This document shows, in pieces, positions 25,504-33,961 of a stretch of DNA of 64,000 nt. The translations under genes and the position numbers were made by a program. Under the pieces are notes generated by a model, which saw only the letters and a program-made list of their open reading frames with translations, ran no database searches and was not told the DNA's origin. Origin of the DNA: Paenibacillus mendelii (GTDB lineage Bacteria; Bacillota; Bacilli; Paenibacillales; Paenibacillaceae); the NCBI RefSeq assembly GCF_024498075.1, contig NZ_JANHOF010000001.1, positions 434,001 to 498,000 of the forward strand, given 5' to 3'. How positions within the stretch are numbered: position 1 is the stretch's first letter; every line of letters begins with the position of its first letter.

Positions 25504-26574
25504 TTATTGCCACGGTTGGGGTTCAATCGGGATGTTCACAACCCTGCCTGTTGACTCGGATCGATAGGCCGCCTCAGCCACTTCAACTGTTTTGCGGCTA
25601 TCCATGCCATCCGTTACAATATTGGCATCCTCTCCCCTGAGACTCTTGACCCACTCCTCGATACATTGCTGATGTCCGGTTATCGTGTTATCGGTCTCCA
25701 TCTTCACGAAGCTTCCTTCGCCTTTCATGTTATATTCGAATAGCTTCGATTGATTATCATGAATTTTCACATAAGTGCCTTTGCCGCTCATGAAATAAGC
25801 TTCACCCTTGGTGCCGGTAACATGGTTGAATTCATACCATAATCCATCCGGGGCTTGATGAGATTGCGTGTACCAGTTAATCGACAGAAGGGCGAGCGCT
25901 CCTGATTGCATCCGCGCGATGATGGCCCCTATGCTTTCTCCTTCCATTCGGCTTGCTTCCACCTTGGACATCGAGGTAACGCTTTCAATTTCACCGCCAT
26001 ACCAACGAAGAGAATCGATTTGATGCGTCAGACAGCTCATGATGGCGCCGCCCCCGATATTGTCCCGATATCGAACCCAGCTGTTCTCAGGAAATACAAC
26101 ATTCTGGTTATGCTCCAGCTTCCAGAACAGAATCTCTCCGAGCTCCCCTGAATCAACTACTTTCTTAAGCGCCTGCCAATCCTTGTCGTAACGTCTGTCA
26201 TGGCAGACCGTCAGCGATACACCTGCCTGGGTGCAAGCCTCTATCATTTGGTCGCACTCATACACATTCCTGGCCATAACCTTCTCAGTCAGTACGTGCT
26301 TACCTGCTTTGGCTGCAGCTATAGCCGCTGGCGCATGCAGATTGTGGGGAAGAATGATATCCACGGCGTCAATGTCTTCTCTCTCCAATAGATCCATATA
26401 ATCACCGACAATTTCAACTTCTTCGCCTAACAGCTGACGAATGTGGGCATGGCGTTCCGGGTTCGTCTCCGCCACAACCACCTCGCAAATATCCTGGAGA
26501 CGAGTAAAGCCCGGGGCGTGAGCATTTAATATTCCGCCTCCGCCTAGAATTCCGATTCTCAACTTTTTCTTCAT
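25504..26574 (-). CDS. Gfo/Idh/MocA family NAD(P)-dependent oxidoreductase
   Basis: Protein of 356 residues. Rossmann fold at the N-terminus (RIGILGGGGILNAH), the EK motif region HVLTEKVMARN with the usual lysine, and the C-terminal alpha/beta domain with GGGAIMSCLTHQIDSLRW, a substrate-site signature. Such enzymes oxidise sugars, inositols or related polyols. Start at 26574 is picked for GAAGGAG 8 bp before MKKKLRIG. It follows the LacI gene by 38 bp and precedes the isomerase gene by 44 bp. Confidence 0.9.
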   Translation of the reverse strand: MKKKLRIGILGGGGILNAHAPGFTRLQDICEVVVAETNPERHAHIRQLLGEEVEIVGDYMDLLEREDIDAVDIILPHNLHAPAAIAAAKAGKHVLTEKVMARNVYECDQMIEACTQAGVSLTVCHDRRYDKDWQALKKVVDSGELGEILFWKLEHNQNVVFPENSWVRYRDNIGGGAIMSCLTHQIDSLRWYGGEIESVTSMSKVEASRMEGESIGAIIARMQSGALALLSINWYTQSHQAPDGLWYEFNHVTGTKGEAYFMSGKGTYVKIHDNQSKLFEYNMKGEGSFVKMETDNTITGHQQCIEEWVKSLRGEDANIVTDGMDSRKTVEVAEAAYRSESTGRVVNIPIEPQPWQ

Positions 26575-26612
26575 GATCATTTCTCCTTCGTCATAGGTTA
26601 TCATCTATTGTT

Positions 26613-27638
26613 TCATTGCCTTGGAACACTAGTGGATTGCCTGATCACCAATTCCGGATAGAGGATGGTCTTCGCTGCCGTGTATTTCCTGGCGGTCTTA
26701 TCCGTGTCTTTCTTCTCAATTTTCTCGATCAGCATATCCACTGCCCGGTCAGCCATCTCCGTAATGGGCGGGAATACCGTGGTAAGGGCAGGAATGAGAT
26801 ATTCCGACTCCTTAATATTGTCGAATCCGATGATCGAGACGTCTTCAGGAACCTTCAATCCCGCTTCATGCAGGGCTTTCATCGCTCCGATCGCGATATT
26901 ATCATAAGTAGCAAACACGGCTGTAGGCATTTCTCCCTCCGCTAGAAGCTCTTTCATCCTCAAATAACCGCCTTCTTCGAATCTTTCGGTTCCATCCGTC
27001 TTAATAAAGTTCTCGTTGTATTCCAGCCCCCATTCGGCAAGCGCTTTCTGGAAGGGAGGCAGCCGGACCGGCTTGGATAACTTCTCGCCGATGAAACCGA
27101 AGGACTTATGTCCAAGTTCGATAAGATGACGAATGAGCAAGGATATCCCATGGGCATCGTCGACCGCTACGCATTCATGACCCGTATTATCGCCCGCAGA
27201 GCCAAGAAATACGATGGGCGTTTTTATTATATCCCTGACTGCAGCGGCATTCACTTCATCCAAGTTATCACCTGCAAAAATGATTCCGTCCACCGCTCTT
27301 CCAATGAAGACCTCCAGGTTTCTAAGCCCTTTGTCCGCATTAAAGTCGGTCGTGCCTATAATCAGGGCGTAGCCCTTGGCATACAGCTCACTCTCCACAC
27401 GATTGACAATCTGAACGTAGTGATTGCTTGTGATCTCCGGAACGATTAGACCAATTAGCTTCGTACCCTTGCCTGTTAGAGCTCTTGCCGATAGATTCGG
27501 CGTGTAATGGAGTTCATTGGCAATTTTCTCAATTCTTTGGATCGTATGTTCACTGATCTTCTTATTGCGGGCCAAAGCGCGCGATACGGTGGAGGCGCTT
27601 ACACCGGCTATCTTGGCAATTTCCTCTATCGTCGACAT
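26613..27638 (-). CDS. LacI-family transcriptional regulator
   Basis: Protein of 341 residues. The N-terminal helix-turn-helix (TIEEIAKIAGVSASTVSRAL) and hinge helix (LSARALTGKGTKLIG) are followed by a periplasmic-binding-like effector domain. Start at 27638 (MSTIEE) has GGAAGG 9 bp upstream. It heads the operon with the oxidoreductase and epimerase-like genes. A perfect LacI-type palindrome at 27717-27730 lies in its promoter region, so it probably represses its own operon until a sugar is bound. Confidence 0.93.
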   Translation of the reverse strand: MSTIEEIAKIAGVSASTVSRALARNKKISEHTIQRIEKIANELHYTPNLSARALTGKGTKLIGLIVPEITSNHYVQIVNRVESELYAKGYALIIGTTDFNADKGLRNLEVFIGRAVDGIIFAGDNLDEVNAAAVRDIIKTPIVFLGSAGDNTGHECVAVDDAHGISLLIRHLIELGHKSFGFIGEKLSKPVRLPPFQKALAEWGLEYNENFIKTDGTERFEEGGYLRMKELLAEGEMPTAVFATYDNIAIGAMKALHEAGLKVPEDVSIIGFDNIKESEYLIPALTTVFPPITEMADRAVDMLIEKIEKKDTDKTARKYTAAKTILYPELVIRQSTSVPRQ

Positions 27639-27716
27639 AAACATCTACCTTCCAGCCTCTTATTATGTACGTGTAGCTGTATACACCAAATTACCTGCTG
27701 ATAATTTTAGAAGTCA

Positions 27717-27730
27717 TGCAAACGTTTGCA
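27717..27730. promoter_or_regulatory. LacI-type operator (perfect palindrome)
   Basis: TGCAAACGTTTGCA, a perfect 14-bp palindrome with the central CG of LacI-family sites, 79 bp upstream of the LacI gene start. It also fits the core of the CcpA cre consensus. Confidence 0.75.
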
Positions 27731-27927
27731 CTACCGTCACAATAACATGTTGTTTTTTGGAAATCAACATAAAATTTGAAGGGATGTCCGGAAAAGGAGA
27801 TTCAACGCTGTTAGGGTAAGACTTTGATAGATACAATGGTGTTTGACGGTTCCTGCAGTTTGATAAGCATTCATGCTGAGAAAGATTGAACGAAGCCAAC
27901 TGGAGCAATAAATATGAATCTACTTTA

Positions 27928-27941
27928 TGCAAACGGTTGTC
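27928..27941. promoter_or_regulatory. Second, imperfect LacI-type operator
   Basis: TGCAAACGGTTGTC matches 11 of 14 positions of the palindrome 211 bp away. The pair brackets the promoter region between the divergent LacI and IclR genes and could support a repression loop. Confidence 0.45.
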
Positions 27942-27972
27942 TTAAAAGGAATGAACTTGTCCTCCTGAATAT

Positions 27973-27988
27973 GTTCTGTATTCAGAAC
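27973..27988. promoter_or_regulatory. Candidate IclR-family operator upstream of the IclR gene
   Basis: GTTCTGTATTCAGAAC has perfect 6-bp arms (GTTCTG/CAGAAC) and overlaps a second inverted repeat (CTGAATA...TATTCAG, 27965-27985). It lies 8 bp upstream of the -35 box of the IclR gene. The same 16-mer, 13 of 16 identical, recurs at 33,701 in the promoter of the neighbouring catabolic operon. Confidence 0.6.
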
Positions 27989-27995
27989 GTTTCCG

Positions 27996-28024
27996 TTGCT
28001 TGAAATGGGTAAATAACATATTAT
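27996..28024 (+). promoter_or_regulatory. Promoter of the IclR-family gene
   Basis: -35 TTGCTT (27996-28001), 17-bp spacer, -10 TATTAT (28019-28024), about 69 bp before the start codon. The remaining 27,640-28,090 interval holds only the operators described; no gene is seen in it. Confidence 0.5.
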
Positions 28025-28092
28025 TAGTTGAAGAAATGAAGTAAAAATGTGGATTGATCATAAACCTATTTCAATTAAAGAAGGTGTCGCAG

Positions 28093-28881
28093 ATGGATGA
28101 GAAATCAAAAAAAGGAAGTTATATCGTTCCTGCTATTGATAAATCGATTGCAATTCTTAATTTCTTATCGCTTTCCGGTGAGGGGCAGACCATGTCAACC
28201 ATTGGAAAAGAATTAAACATAGCCAAAACAAGTGTTTTTTCCATTCTACATACGCTCGAAACCCATAATTTTGTCAGAAAGGATCCGGACGGTTTGTATA
28301 CATTAGGGCTAAAATTGTACAGCCTGGGGATCTTGTCAGTCCGAAATATAGATTCAAAAGCCATATTCGTTCCACATATGGAAGTATTAAGGGCGGAAAC
28401 TGAATTTACCGTGCATATGGTTGCTTATGACAATGGGGAAACGGTCTGCCTGGAGAAGCTGGAAGGTCCTGGATCCATTCGTTTCTTATCTTATGTGGGA
28501 GAGCGCAAACGGCTGAATACGTCCGCGTGCGGCAAGGCGATCGCCGCCTATTTAACCGAGAAGGAATTGCAAATTATGTTCTCCAAGGGTCTTAATCACC
28601 TGACTCCCAATTCAATCTCAACCGAACCCGCGCTGCGCGAGCACCTGCATGAAGTTCGACAATCAGGCTATGCCATTGATGATGAGGAAGGTGAAATTGG
28701 CATCCGCTGTATTGGTGCTCCCATCTTTATGAACGATGGCATTGTATATGGCGGCATAAGCGTATCTACATTAAAGACCAATTTGCCCTTTCAAAGAATC
28801 CCCCACTATGCAGAAAAAGTATTGACTGCTGCCAAAAAGATTTCCAATGAACTCGGTTATACTGGCGACGCTTATTCCTAA
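28093..28881 (+). CDS. IclR-family transcriptional regulator
   Basis: Protein of 262 residues. Winged helix at about 10-70 (STIGKELNIAKTSVFSILHTL) and an IclR effector domain at about 75-255 (LNTSACGKAIAAYL and IDDEEGEIGIRCIGAPI are hallmark segments). Start at 28093 is chosen for AGAAGGTG upstream; a longer frame exists. These regulators often repress pectin, aromatic or sugar-acid catabolism. The gene is convergent with the pectate-lyase-like operon, and matching palindromes in both promoters suggest that this operon is its target. Confidence 0.93.
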   Translation: MDEKSKKGSYIVPAIDKSIAILNFLSLSGEGQTMSTIGKELNIAKTSVFSILHTLETHNFVRKDPDGLYTLGLKLYSLGILSVRNIDSKAIFVPHMEVLRAETEFTVHMVAYDNGETVCLEKLEGPGSIRFLSYVGERKRLNTSACGKAIAAYLTEKELQIMFSKGLNHLTPNSISTEPALREHLHEVRQSGYAIDDEEGEIGIRCIGAPIFMNDGIVYGGISVSTLKTNLPFQRIPHYAEKVLTAAKKISNELGYTGDAYS

Positions 28882-28910
28882 ATTCATCGAACCTGTATAC
28901 AACCGCGAAG

Positions 28911-28939
28911 GGCCGCACCACATGCATTGTGGCGCGGCC
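28911..28939. terminator. Hairpin between convergent genes
   Basis: GGCCGC-a-CCAC and GTGG-c-GCGGCC pair around a 7-nt loop between the IclR gene and the end of the pectate-lyase-like gene. There is no U tract on either side, so termination is plausible but not certain. Confidence 0.5.
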
Positions 28940-28955
28940 GTCCTGCCAAAGGAAC

Positions 28956-30515
28956 TTACCACATATCAAGATTATTCGAATACATAATGGTTACTCGATA
29001 CCTTTTGTTAGCTGCTCCGCCTGCAACGCCGATATTTACACCATCCACATAGGAGACGGTCAACGGAACCATCTCGCCTGAACTGCCTTTGTACCAGGCC
29101 TGCACAATCAGGCCGGCTGCATGGGCGCTTGGAATGCCGTGTGCGATGTATCCGTTGCCGCTGGCGTCCAACGTCCCCGTGTATCTTTTAATTCCGAAGG
29201 GGACACCCCCGTCACCGAGCTGCATGTAATCTTCATTCACCAGATTTTTGTTCACAACCCCGGAGGAAACATTGCCAAATATTGTCTTGTTGCCGGTTGC
29301 CAAGTCCATTAAGGTCTGCCCCGCTCCATCGAAAATATTGCCCATAAATACTAGGTTATTAAAATGACCGGTTACTTTCCCTCCAGAATAGAAGCTGTTG
29401 CCGGTTACAGTCGCCGAGTTAAGCGCCAGATGAAATTCCCCGGCAAACCGGTTGCCTGTTATGGAGACAGGCCCCCCCTTCGTTAAATTCAGTTTTCCAG
29501 TAACCTCATTGTTTGCCAGCTGCCATTCCGTCACTGCCGTATTGGGGTGCAGATTAATGAAGTTCAACGACGTTCCGAGATTGATCGTCGAATTGGATAT
29601 TAACAACCTCTGAATTTGGGATGTAGTCGCGCTGCTTGAAATTCCATTCAGGACATTCTCCATATGCGAATCCGTGATATAAATAATGCCGTTCGGGTTG
29701 TTGAATCCATCGAAAGTAATCCCGTTAGTCGGAGTCCCGCCAGTCGAATTAAATTGGCACCTCAGGAACGTAATCGTGTCCGCTGCTCCTTTAATAAGCA
29801 CTTGGGAGATCGGGGTAAGAGAGAGCTCTCCCCCATTTCGGCCAAAGCTGGAATCAATGAATGTAGCCTGCGGCGTATCCACCACTTCCAAATAAGCTTC
29901 CGTTGCGCTTGCAGATATAACGCGGTTTGCCTTGACGCCCAGTTGACCTGTTATTTTATAACCAATCGCATGTCTGAATATATAGAGATCCTCAAGCACG
30001 GTATAGTCTGTAGATCCGACCAACAAACCAATAACACCTGCAGGGATCGTACCGTTTGCCCGCGTTATGGCCAGCTTCTTCAGAGAAGCGGAGGAAGAAC
30101 CCGGCGAGCCGTTAATTTGAACGACAGGGCTAAGCGCCAGTGAACCCACTATGCTTACAGCAGCATCAGCCACATTCGAATTTCCGTTCACACCTTCCAT
30201 GGATACGAAAGCAGGAATCGTAATGGTTGATGTGACTCTGTATTTGCCCGTTGGCAGATAGACAACTCCTCCGCCGGCCGCCTGGGCGGCTGCTATGGCA
30301 TTATTGATTGGAATGGTATCGTCGGCTACGCCGTCTCCAACGGCACCATATAGTGTTTTTACATTATAAACATTATCGGCTGCAGCGTGAGCGCTTACAG
30401 GGTTAGGGGGAACTTGAACCAACGTGATCAGCATGGCCAGAACGATTGCAGCTGGTGCGATTCTCTTCTTATCCTTCAGGAACCTGACAAACCCATCAAC
30501 TAATCTCATCATCAT
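28956..30515 (-). CDS. Secreted right-handed beta-helix protein (pectate lyase 3 / GH28-like)
   Basis: Protein of 519 residues. An N-terminal segment with a charged start, hydrophobic core and SAHAAA site looks like a long signal peptide. The mature start NVKTLYGAVGDGVADDTIPINNAI is the standard entry of the pectate_lyase_3 superfamily, followed by VVYLPTGKYRV and many short beta-helix coils rich in Asn and Gly (ITGNRFAG, VTGNSFYSGG). A C-terminal beta module ends the protein. Catalytic residues cannot be assigned by eye; pectin-related or other uronide activity is likely. It is the last gene of the IclR-associated operon. Confidence 0.85.
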   Translation of the reverse strand: MMMRLVDGFVRFLKDKKRIAPAAIVLAMLITLVQVPPNPVSAHAAADNVYNVKTLYGAVGDGVADDTIPINNAIAAAQAAGGGVVYLPTGKYRVTSTITIPAFVSMEGVNGNSNVADAAVSIVGSLALSPVVQINGSPGSSSASLKKLAITRANGTIPAGVIGLLVGSTDYTVLEDLYIFRHAIGYKITGQLGVKANRVISASATEAYLEVVDTPQATFIDSSFGRNGGELSLTPISQVLIKGAADTITFLRCQFNSTGGTPTNGITFDGFNNPNGIIYITDSHMENVLNGISSSATTSQIQRLLISNSTINLGTSLNFINLHPNTAVTEWQLANNEVTGKLNLTKGGPVSITGNRFAGEFHLALNSATVTGNSFYSGGKVTGHFNNLVFMGNIFDGAGQTLMDLATGNKTIFGNVSSGVVNKNLVNEDYMQLGDGGVPFGIKRYTGTLDASGNGYIAHGIPSAHAAGLIVQAWYKGSSGEMVPLTVSYVDGVNIGVAGGAANKRYRVTIMYSNNLDMW

Positions 30516-30650
30516 CTCATCCTCTCACTTGTTTTTTGTCCATACAATGTAGTGGCTCACTCCTATATCCTGATAATAAACGCATCTTGAGCCTTAACCG
30601 ACATCCGGCCTTGCAAGTAAGCAGCCACCCAAAATGCGCATTACTCTCCA

Positions 30651-32480
30651 TTAATCAAACTTCACTGTAACGTCCTGCTTACCCATTGGAATGTGGCAAA
30701 TCGTCCACAGCCGCCCGTTCTGCCACCGCAGCACGTTATTGCTGTGAAGCAAACCGCGGACCTCATACGAAGCAGCCTTTGCCTTCCCGGGAAGCGGCAG
30801 CTTTACCAGCACGCCTTCAGGACAGTCCGTTTCGACCGTAAACCGGATGGAAGAAGCCCCTTCCTCCCCGTTCAAGGCTGGTTTCCATTCCGCGATTTCC
30901 AGCGCCGTCTGCGATCTGTCAAACCACCATTGACATATTCCATTCGTAGACAGATGGCGGATGCTGTACCCTTTCTTCCTCGCATATTGCAGGATCTCTT
31001 CAATTGCCGGCAAACAATTCACACTTCCGGCTTCATCCGCAATATAGACAGGGTGGATAAATACGTTTAACGTCCAGCCGAAATAAGCCGCCCGATCCAA
31101 CGCAGCATGTATCCGATTCACATCTTCTTGTCTAGTCTCGTCATAAATTCTCGGCTCGAAGAGATTAATTGGAATGTAAACGTACGGAATCCTTATGTTA
31201 TCATGCTCGAAATCGTCATAGACAAAATGCGGGTAGGCAGAACCGAAGCCAAAGCCCAGCAGATTAATCGGATTGGCAGGCGGCGAGAAGACATGAACCC
31301 GGGAGTTGTCTCCCTTCATCCCCAGCGCCGAAGCCCATCTGGCCATCTCCGCCCAGCCGGTTGCCATCGTCCAGTGATTAACCGTTGCTATCGGCATAAT
31401 TCCAAACGCAGCCACGTATTGTTCAGCCTGCTCTTGCAGCTCGGCTTCCGTAAAAGGAGCTAGCGGCTTGACGAAATCAAAGTGGAGCGACAAATCATGT
31501 CCGTTCTTATTGACAATCTCATCATACTCCGCCGTGTTGATTGCGAAGTTCCCGTTCTTGTCGGGCATCAGATTAATATGATAGGGCAATCCCTTATCCT
31601 TCATGTAGTCCGACGCTTTCACCTGAATTCCCGGCTGGCATTCGTCATCCCCGCCGTAATGGAGCACCATATCAGGCACTGCCCCGTCCGGCTGCGGGGG
31701 AAGCTGGTGAATGAAGGGCTGCGGAATCTTGATTAGCGCCTGCTCAAGTACTTGCAGCCAATAGTCTGCATACGGTAATTCAAGATCAAGAGAACGGCCC
31801 AGCACGATATTATCGCTGGAACGAAAGTAACCATCTCCGTCCAAATCCGCGACAACGGGCCTGCCCTGATGAATAACCCATATCGTCTGCGGGAGATCAA
31901 ATGCGAAGTAACAGGACTCCCCTAAGCCGACCTGCCTATGCACCACAGCGGAATATTCCGTTTCCTGACCCTTGGAATCCATTAATATCGTCGAGTCGGC
32001 CAACTCACCGCCAACTGGCTTCACCAATTCCAGATCGGAGAAAATAGGAAGCGATGCACCCTTAAAGTCATACAACGGATTAAGCTCTTCAGGGACATTC
32101 GCCGCGAAACGGCAAAATCCCGAAATCGTAAATTCATCATCCGGCTGTTTCATCGTTCCGTGGTTAACAATCCCAAACAGCGCTTCCGCTTCCCGGGTTG
32201 CGAACCCGATCAGTACTCCCCCTCCTGCCATCCAGTGCTGCAAACATTCCTTCTCGTGCGCGGACAAGCGAATGTCCCCGATAACGATGAACGTTAACCC
32301 TGCAAGAATATCGTTATCGAGTAGGTTCCCTCGTGATAGCTTAGCAGCCCGCAAGCCAAGCTCATCGAACAGTTCTTCTACATATCGATACCAATAATTC
32401 CGACCTTCCGCGTTCGCCTCCCGGCGATACTCATCCTCGTATACATAACCGGTTAGAGAGCGACCTGTTCCGTTTCCCAT
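30651..32480 (-). CDS. Cytoplasmic polysaccharide-deacetylase-like protein with amidotransferase-like N-domain
   Basis: Protein of 609 residues without signal peptide. Residues about 1-140 resemble a ThuA/glutamine-amidotransferase-like fold (LTFIVIGDIRLSAHEKECLQHWMAGGGVLIGFA). Residues about 265-530 resemble a NodB-type barrel: HYGGDDE in the place of the first metal motif, HDLSLHFDF as a possible second, and RHLSTNGICQWW near the end. A short beta domain closes the protein. The cytoplasmic location is odd for a deacetylase, so a role on an imported oligosaccharide, or a different hydrolase chemistry, should be considered. It lies 4 bp after the oxidoreductase gene, with GAGGTG before the ATG. 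Confidence 0.65.
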   Translation of the reverse strand: MGNGTGRSLTGYVYEDEYRREANAEGRNYWYRYVEELFDELGLRAAKLSRGNLLDNDILAGLTFIVIGDIRLSAHEKECLQHWMAGGGVLIGFATREAEALFGIVNHGTMKQPDDEFTISGFCRFAANVPEELNPLYDFKGASLPIFSDLELVKPVGGELADSTILMDSKGQETEYSAVVHRQVGLGESCYFAFDLPQTIWVIHQGRPVVADLDGDGYFRSSDNIVLGRSLDLELPYADYWLQVLEQALIKIPQPFIHQLPPQPDGAVPDMVLHYGGDDECQPGIQVKASDYMKDKGLPYHINLMPDKNGNFAINTAEYDEIVNKNGHDLSLHFDFVKPLAPFTEAELQEQAEQYVAAFGIMPIATVNHWTMATGWAEMARWASALGMKGDNSRVHVFSPPANPINLLGFGFGSAYPHFVYDDFEHDNIRIPYVYIPINLFEPRIYDETRQEDVNRIHAALDRAAYFGWTLNVFIHPVYIADEAGSVNCLPAIEEILQYARKKGYSIRHLSTNGICQWWFDRSQTALEIAEWKPALNGEEGASSIRFTVETDCPEGVLVKLPLPGKAKAASYEVRGLLHSNNVLRWQNGRLWTICHIPMGKQDVTVKFD

Positions 32481-32484
32481 GCAA

Positions 32485-33651
32485 TCACCTCTTCTCCCTA
32501 AAATCAGGTACGATCTTCAGCGTCCCGCCTTCATTCGACGATTCCGCTGCCAGAATAGCAGGCGCGGCTGTCTCCACTGCCTTATACACATCCATCTCCA
32601 GCTTGGCATCCGTCAGGATCGCTGAGATGAAATTATCTACAGGCCAGCCGTCAGCTCCGCCATGCTCGCTCTGCCTTGTGAAGTCTGTTGCCCCTTTAGC
32701 CGTAAGACTCCAATCCATGTCCTGCCAATCACCGTCATTTTCATTGACCGACCACATCTTCGGCTTATCTTGAAGCGAACGCGACCATTCAACCGTTCGA
32801 TGCGAGCCTTTCAAATGGTACCAATGCGCACCTGTTCCTCCGCGGGGACCATGGGGCGACGTAAATCCGGCAGCCACCCTTAATACGGTATCATTGTCCG
32901 TATGCATCAAGGCGATTTCCATATCCCGGCCTTCATAATTCGGCACATAATAGCTCTGCGGTCTCGTGCCCATACAAGATACGCGTGTGACACGTCCTCC
33001 TATGATGCTCAGCAGCGGACTCAACGTATGCGGTAAATAGTATATGGGATTATAGAACCGCTTATTTCTCCAGGTTTTCTCCACTGCGCGGCCTTCCGGT
33101 GCAGTGGCCGATCCATAAAATCTCTCGCCCGACTTCGGATCGATGAAGTAATCCCATTCCGCATAATGCAAATACTCTCCTTCGGCAAACAGAATATGGC
33201 CGAATTCTCCCCGGTGGGCCATATCCCGCCATTCCTGAATAAAGCCCCAGTACCTCGTCTGTTCCGACAGCTGGTATTTCACTCCGGTTTGCTCCACCTT
33301 ATTCACCAGCTCCCAGCACTGATCGATCGTGTAAGCCGCCGGTACGTCTGTCGTCACATGGATCCCCTTATCCATTGCATAACAGGCGAGCTGGACCTGA
33401 ACATCCGGAGGAATAGCAATATATACCGCATCCAGCGCTTCCTTTGCCAGCATAACCTCATAATCGCTGTAGCAATGAATATCAGGATTGCCAAGTTGCC
33501 CGGCAATTGTCTCAGCCGTAGCGAGAACATTGTCACACAACGCAACAATGCTGCAGTTCGGATGTCCCGCATACAGATGTGTCATGTACTGCCCTCTTGG
33601 CCCCAATCCGATAATGCCGAGCCTTACTTTCCCGTTCCCCATTTCCACCAT
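32485..33651 (-). CDS. Gfo/Idh/MocA family oxidoreductase (second)
   Basis: Protein of 388 residues. N-terminal Rossmann motif RLGIIGLGPRGQYM, a typical second region HVTTDVPAAYTIDQCWEL in place of the EKP motif, and a C-terminal domain with many aromatic residues (GGTGAHWYHLKGSHRTVEW). Start at 33651 has AGGAG 7 bp upstream; an ATG five codons earlier has a poor ribosome site. First gene of the three-gene operon whose promoter carries IclR-type palindromes. Probably oxidises a sugar or sugar acid released from the polysaccharide. Confidence 0.88.
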   Translation of the reverse strand: MVEMGNGKVRLGIIGLGPRGQYMTHLYAGHPNCSIVALCDNVLATAETIAGQLGNPDIHCYSDYEVMLAKEALDAVYIAIPPDVQVQLACYAMDKGIHVTTDVPAAYTIDQCWELVNKVEQTGVKYQLSEQTRYWGFIQEWRDMAHRGEFGHILFAEGEYLHYAEWDYFIDPKSGERFYGSATAPEGRAVEKTWRNKRFYNPIYYLPHTLSPLLSIIGGRVTRVSCMGTRPQSYYVPNYEGRDMEIALMHTDNDTVLRVAAGFTSPHGPRGGTGAHWYHLKGSHRTVEWSRSLQDKPKMWSVNENDGDWQDMDWSLTAKGATDFTRQSEHGGADGWPVDNFISAILTDAKLEMDVYKAVETAAPAILAAESSNEGGTLKIVPDFREKR

Positions 33652-33700
33652 GCAGCTCTCCTCCATAATCCCTTTATTTCATTTGAAAGCCTCATTTGTA

Positions 33701-33716
33701 GTTCTATATACGGAAC
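33701..33716. promoter_or_regulatory. IclR-type operator O1
   Basis: GTTCTATATACGGAAC: arms GTTC/GAAC, 13 of 16 bases identical to the site at 27,973. It lies about 20-35 bp downstream of the predicted start point of the oxidoreductase operon. Confidence 0.6.
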
Positions 33717-33730
33717 TTAAGATATATATA

Positions 33731-33746
33731 GTTCCATGAATAGAAT
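33731..33746. promoter_or_regulatory. IclR-type operator O2 (imperfect)
   Basis: GTTCCATGAATAGAAT begins exactly 30 bp (about three helical turns) from O1 and overlaps the -10 box. The arms are GTTC and GAAT, so one base departs from the palindrome. Confidence 0.5.
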
Positions 33747-33770
33747 AGTAGAGACTTCTTTATATGTCAA
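33742..33770 (-). promoter_or_regulatory. Promoter of the oxidoreductase / deacetylase-like / beta-helix operon
   Basis: On the minus strand, -35 TTGACA (33765-33770), 17-bp spacer, -10 TATTCT (33742-33747), about 85 bp before the start codon. The two palindromes sit on the -10 and in the early transcribed region, a repression layout. No gene is seen in the 33,652-33,961 interval. Confidence 0.75.
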
Positions 33771-33870
33771 TCATTTCTTTTTTTGTGCGCCTGCGCAGAG
33801 AGCAGCGAGGACAAAGTGAAAATCAGACCCGAACGGCGGGCTCCCATGGAATAACGTGTTCAGAAGTGAA

Positions 33871-33921
33871 AGAAACCTTTCCTTGTGAAGGTGTGAGTCC
33901 ACCAACAAAGGAAAGGTTTCT
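33871..33921 (-). terminator. Terminator after the GrpB-like gene
   Basis: A perfect 14-bp inverted repeat (AGAAACCTTTCCTT at 33871-33884 and its complement at 33908-33921) with a 23-nt loop, 40 bp past the GrpB-like stop. On the minus strand it ends in TTTCTTTC. Confidence 0.7.
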
Positions 33922-33961
33922 TAACCATCCATCTCAAGCTATAGCATGCTCCGCGCACCAT

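Noticed and set aside
33871..33921. The 14-bp perfect inverted repeat as a regulator operator or insertion-sequence end
   Set aside because: It sits just behind the GrpB-like stop with a loop of ordinary size and no second copy or target-site duplication nearby; a terminator explains it.
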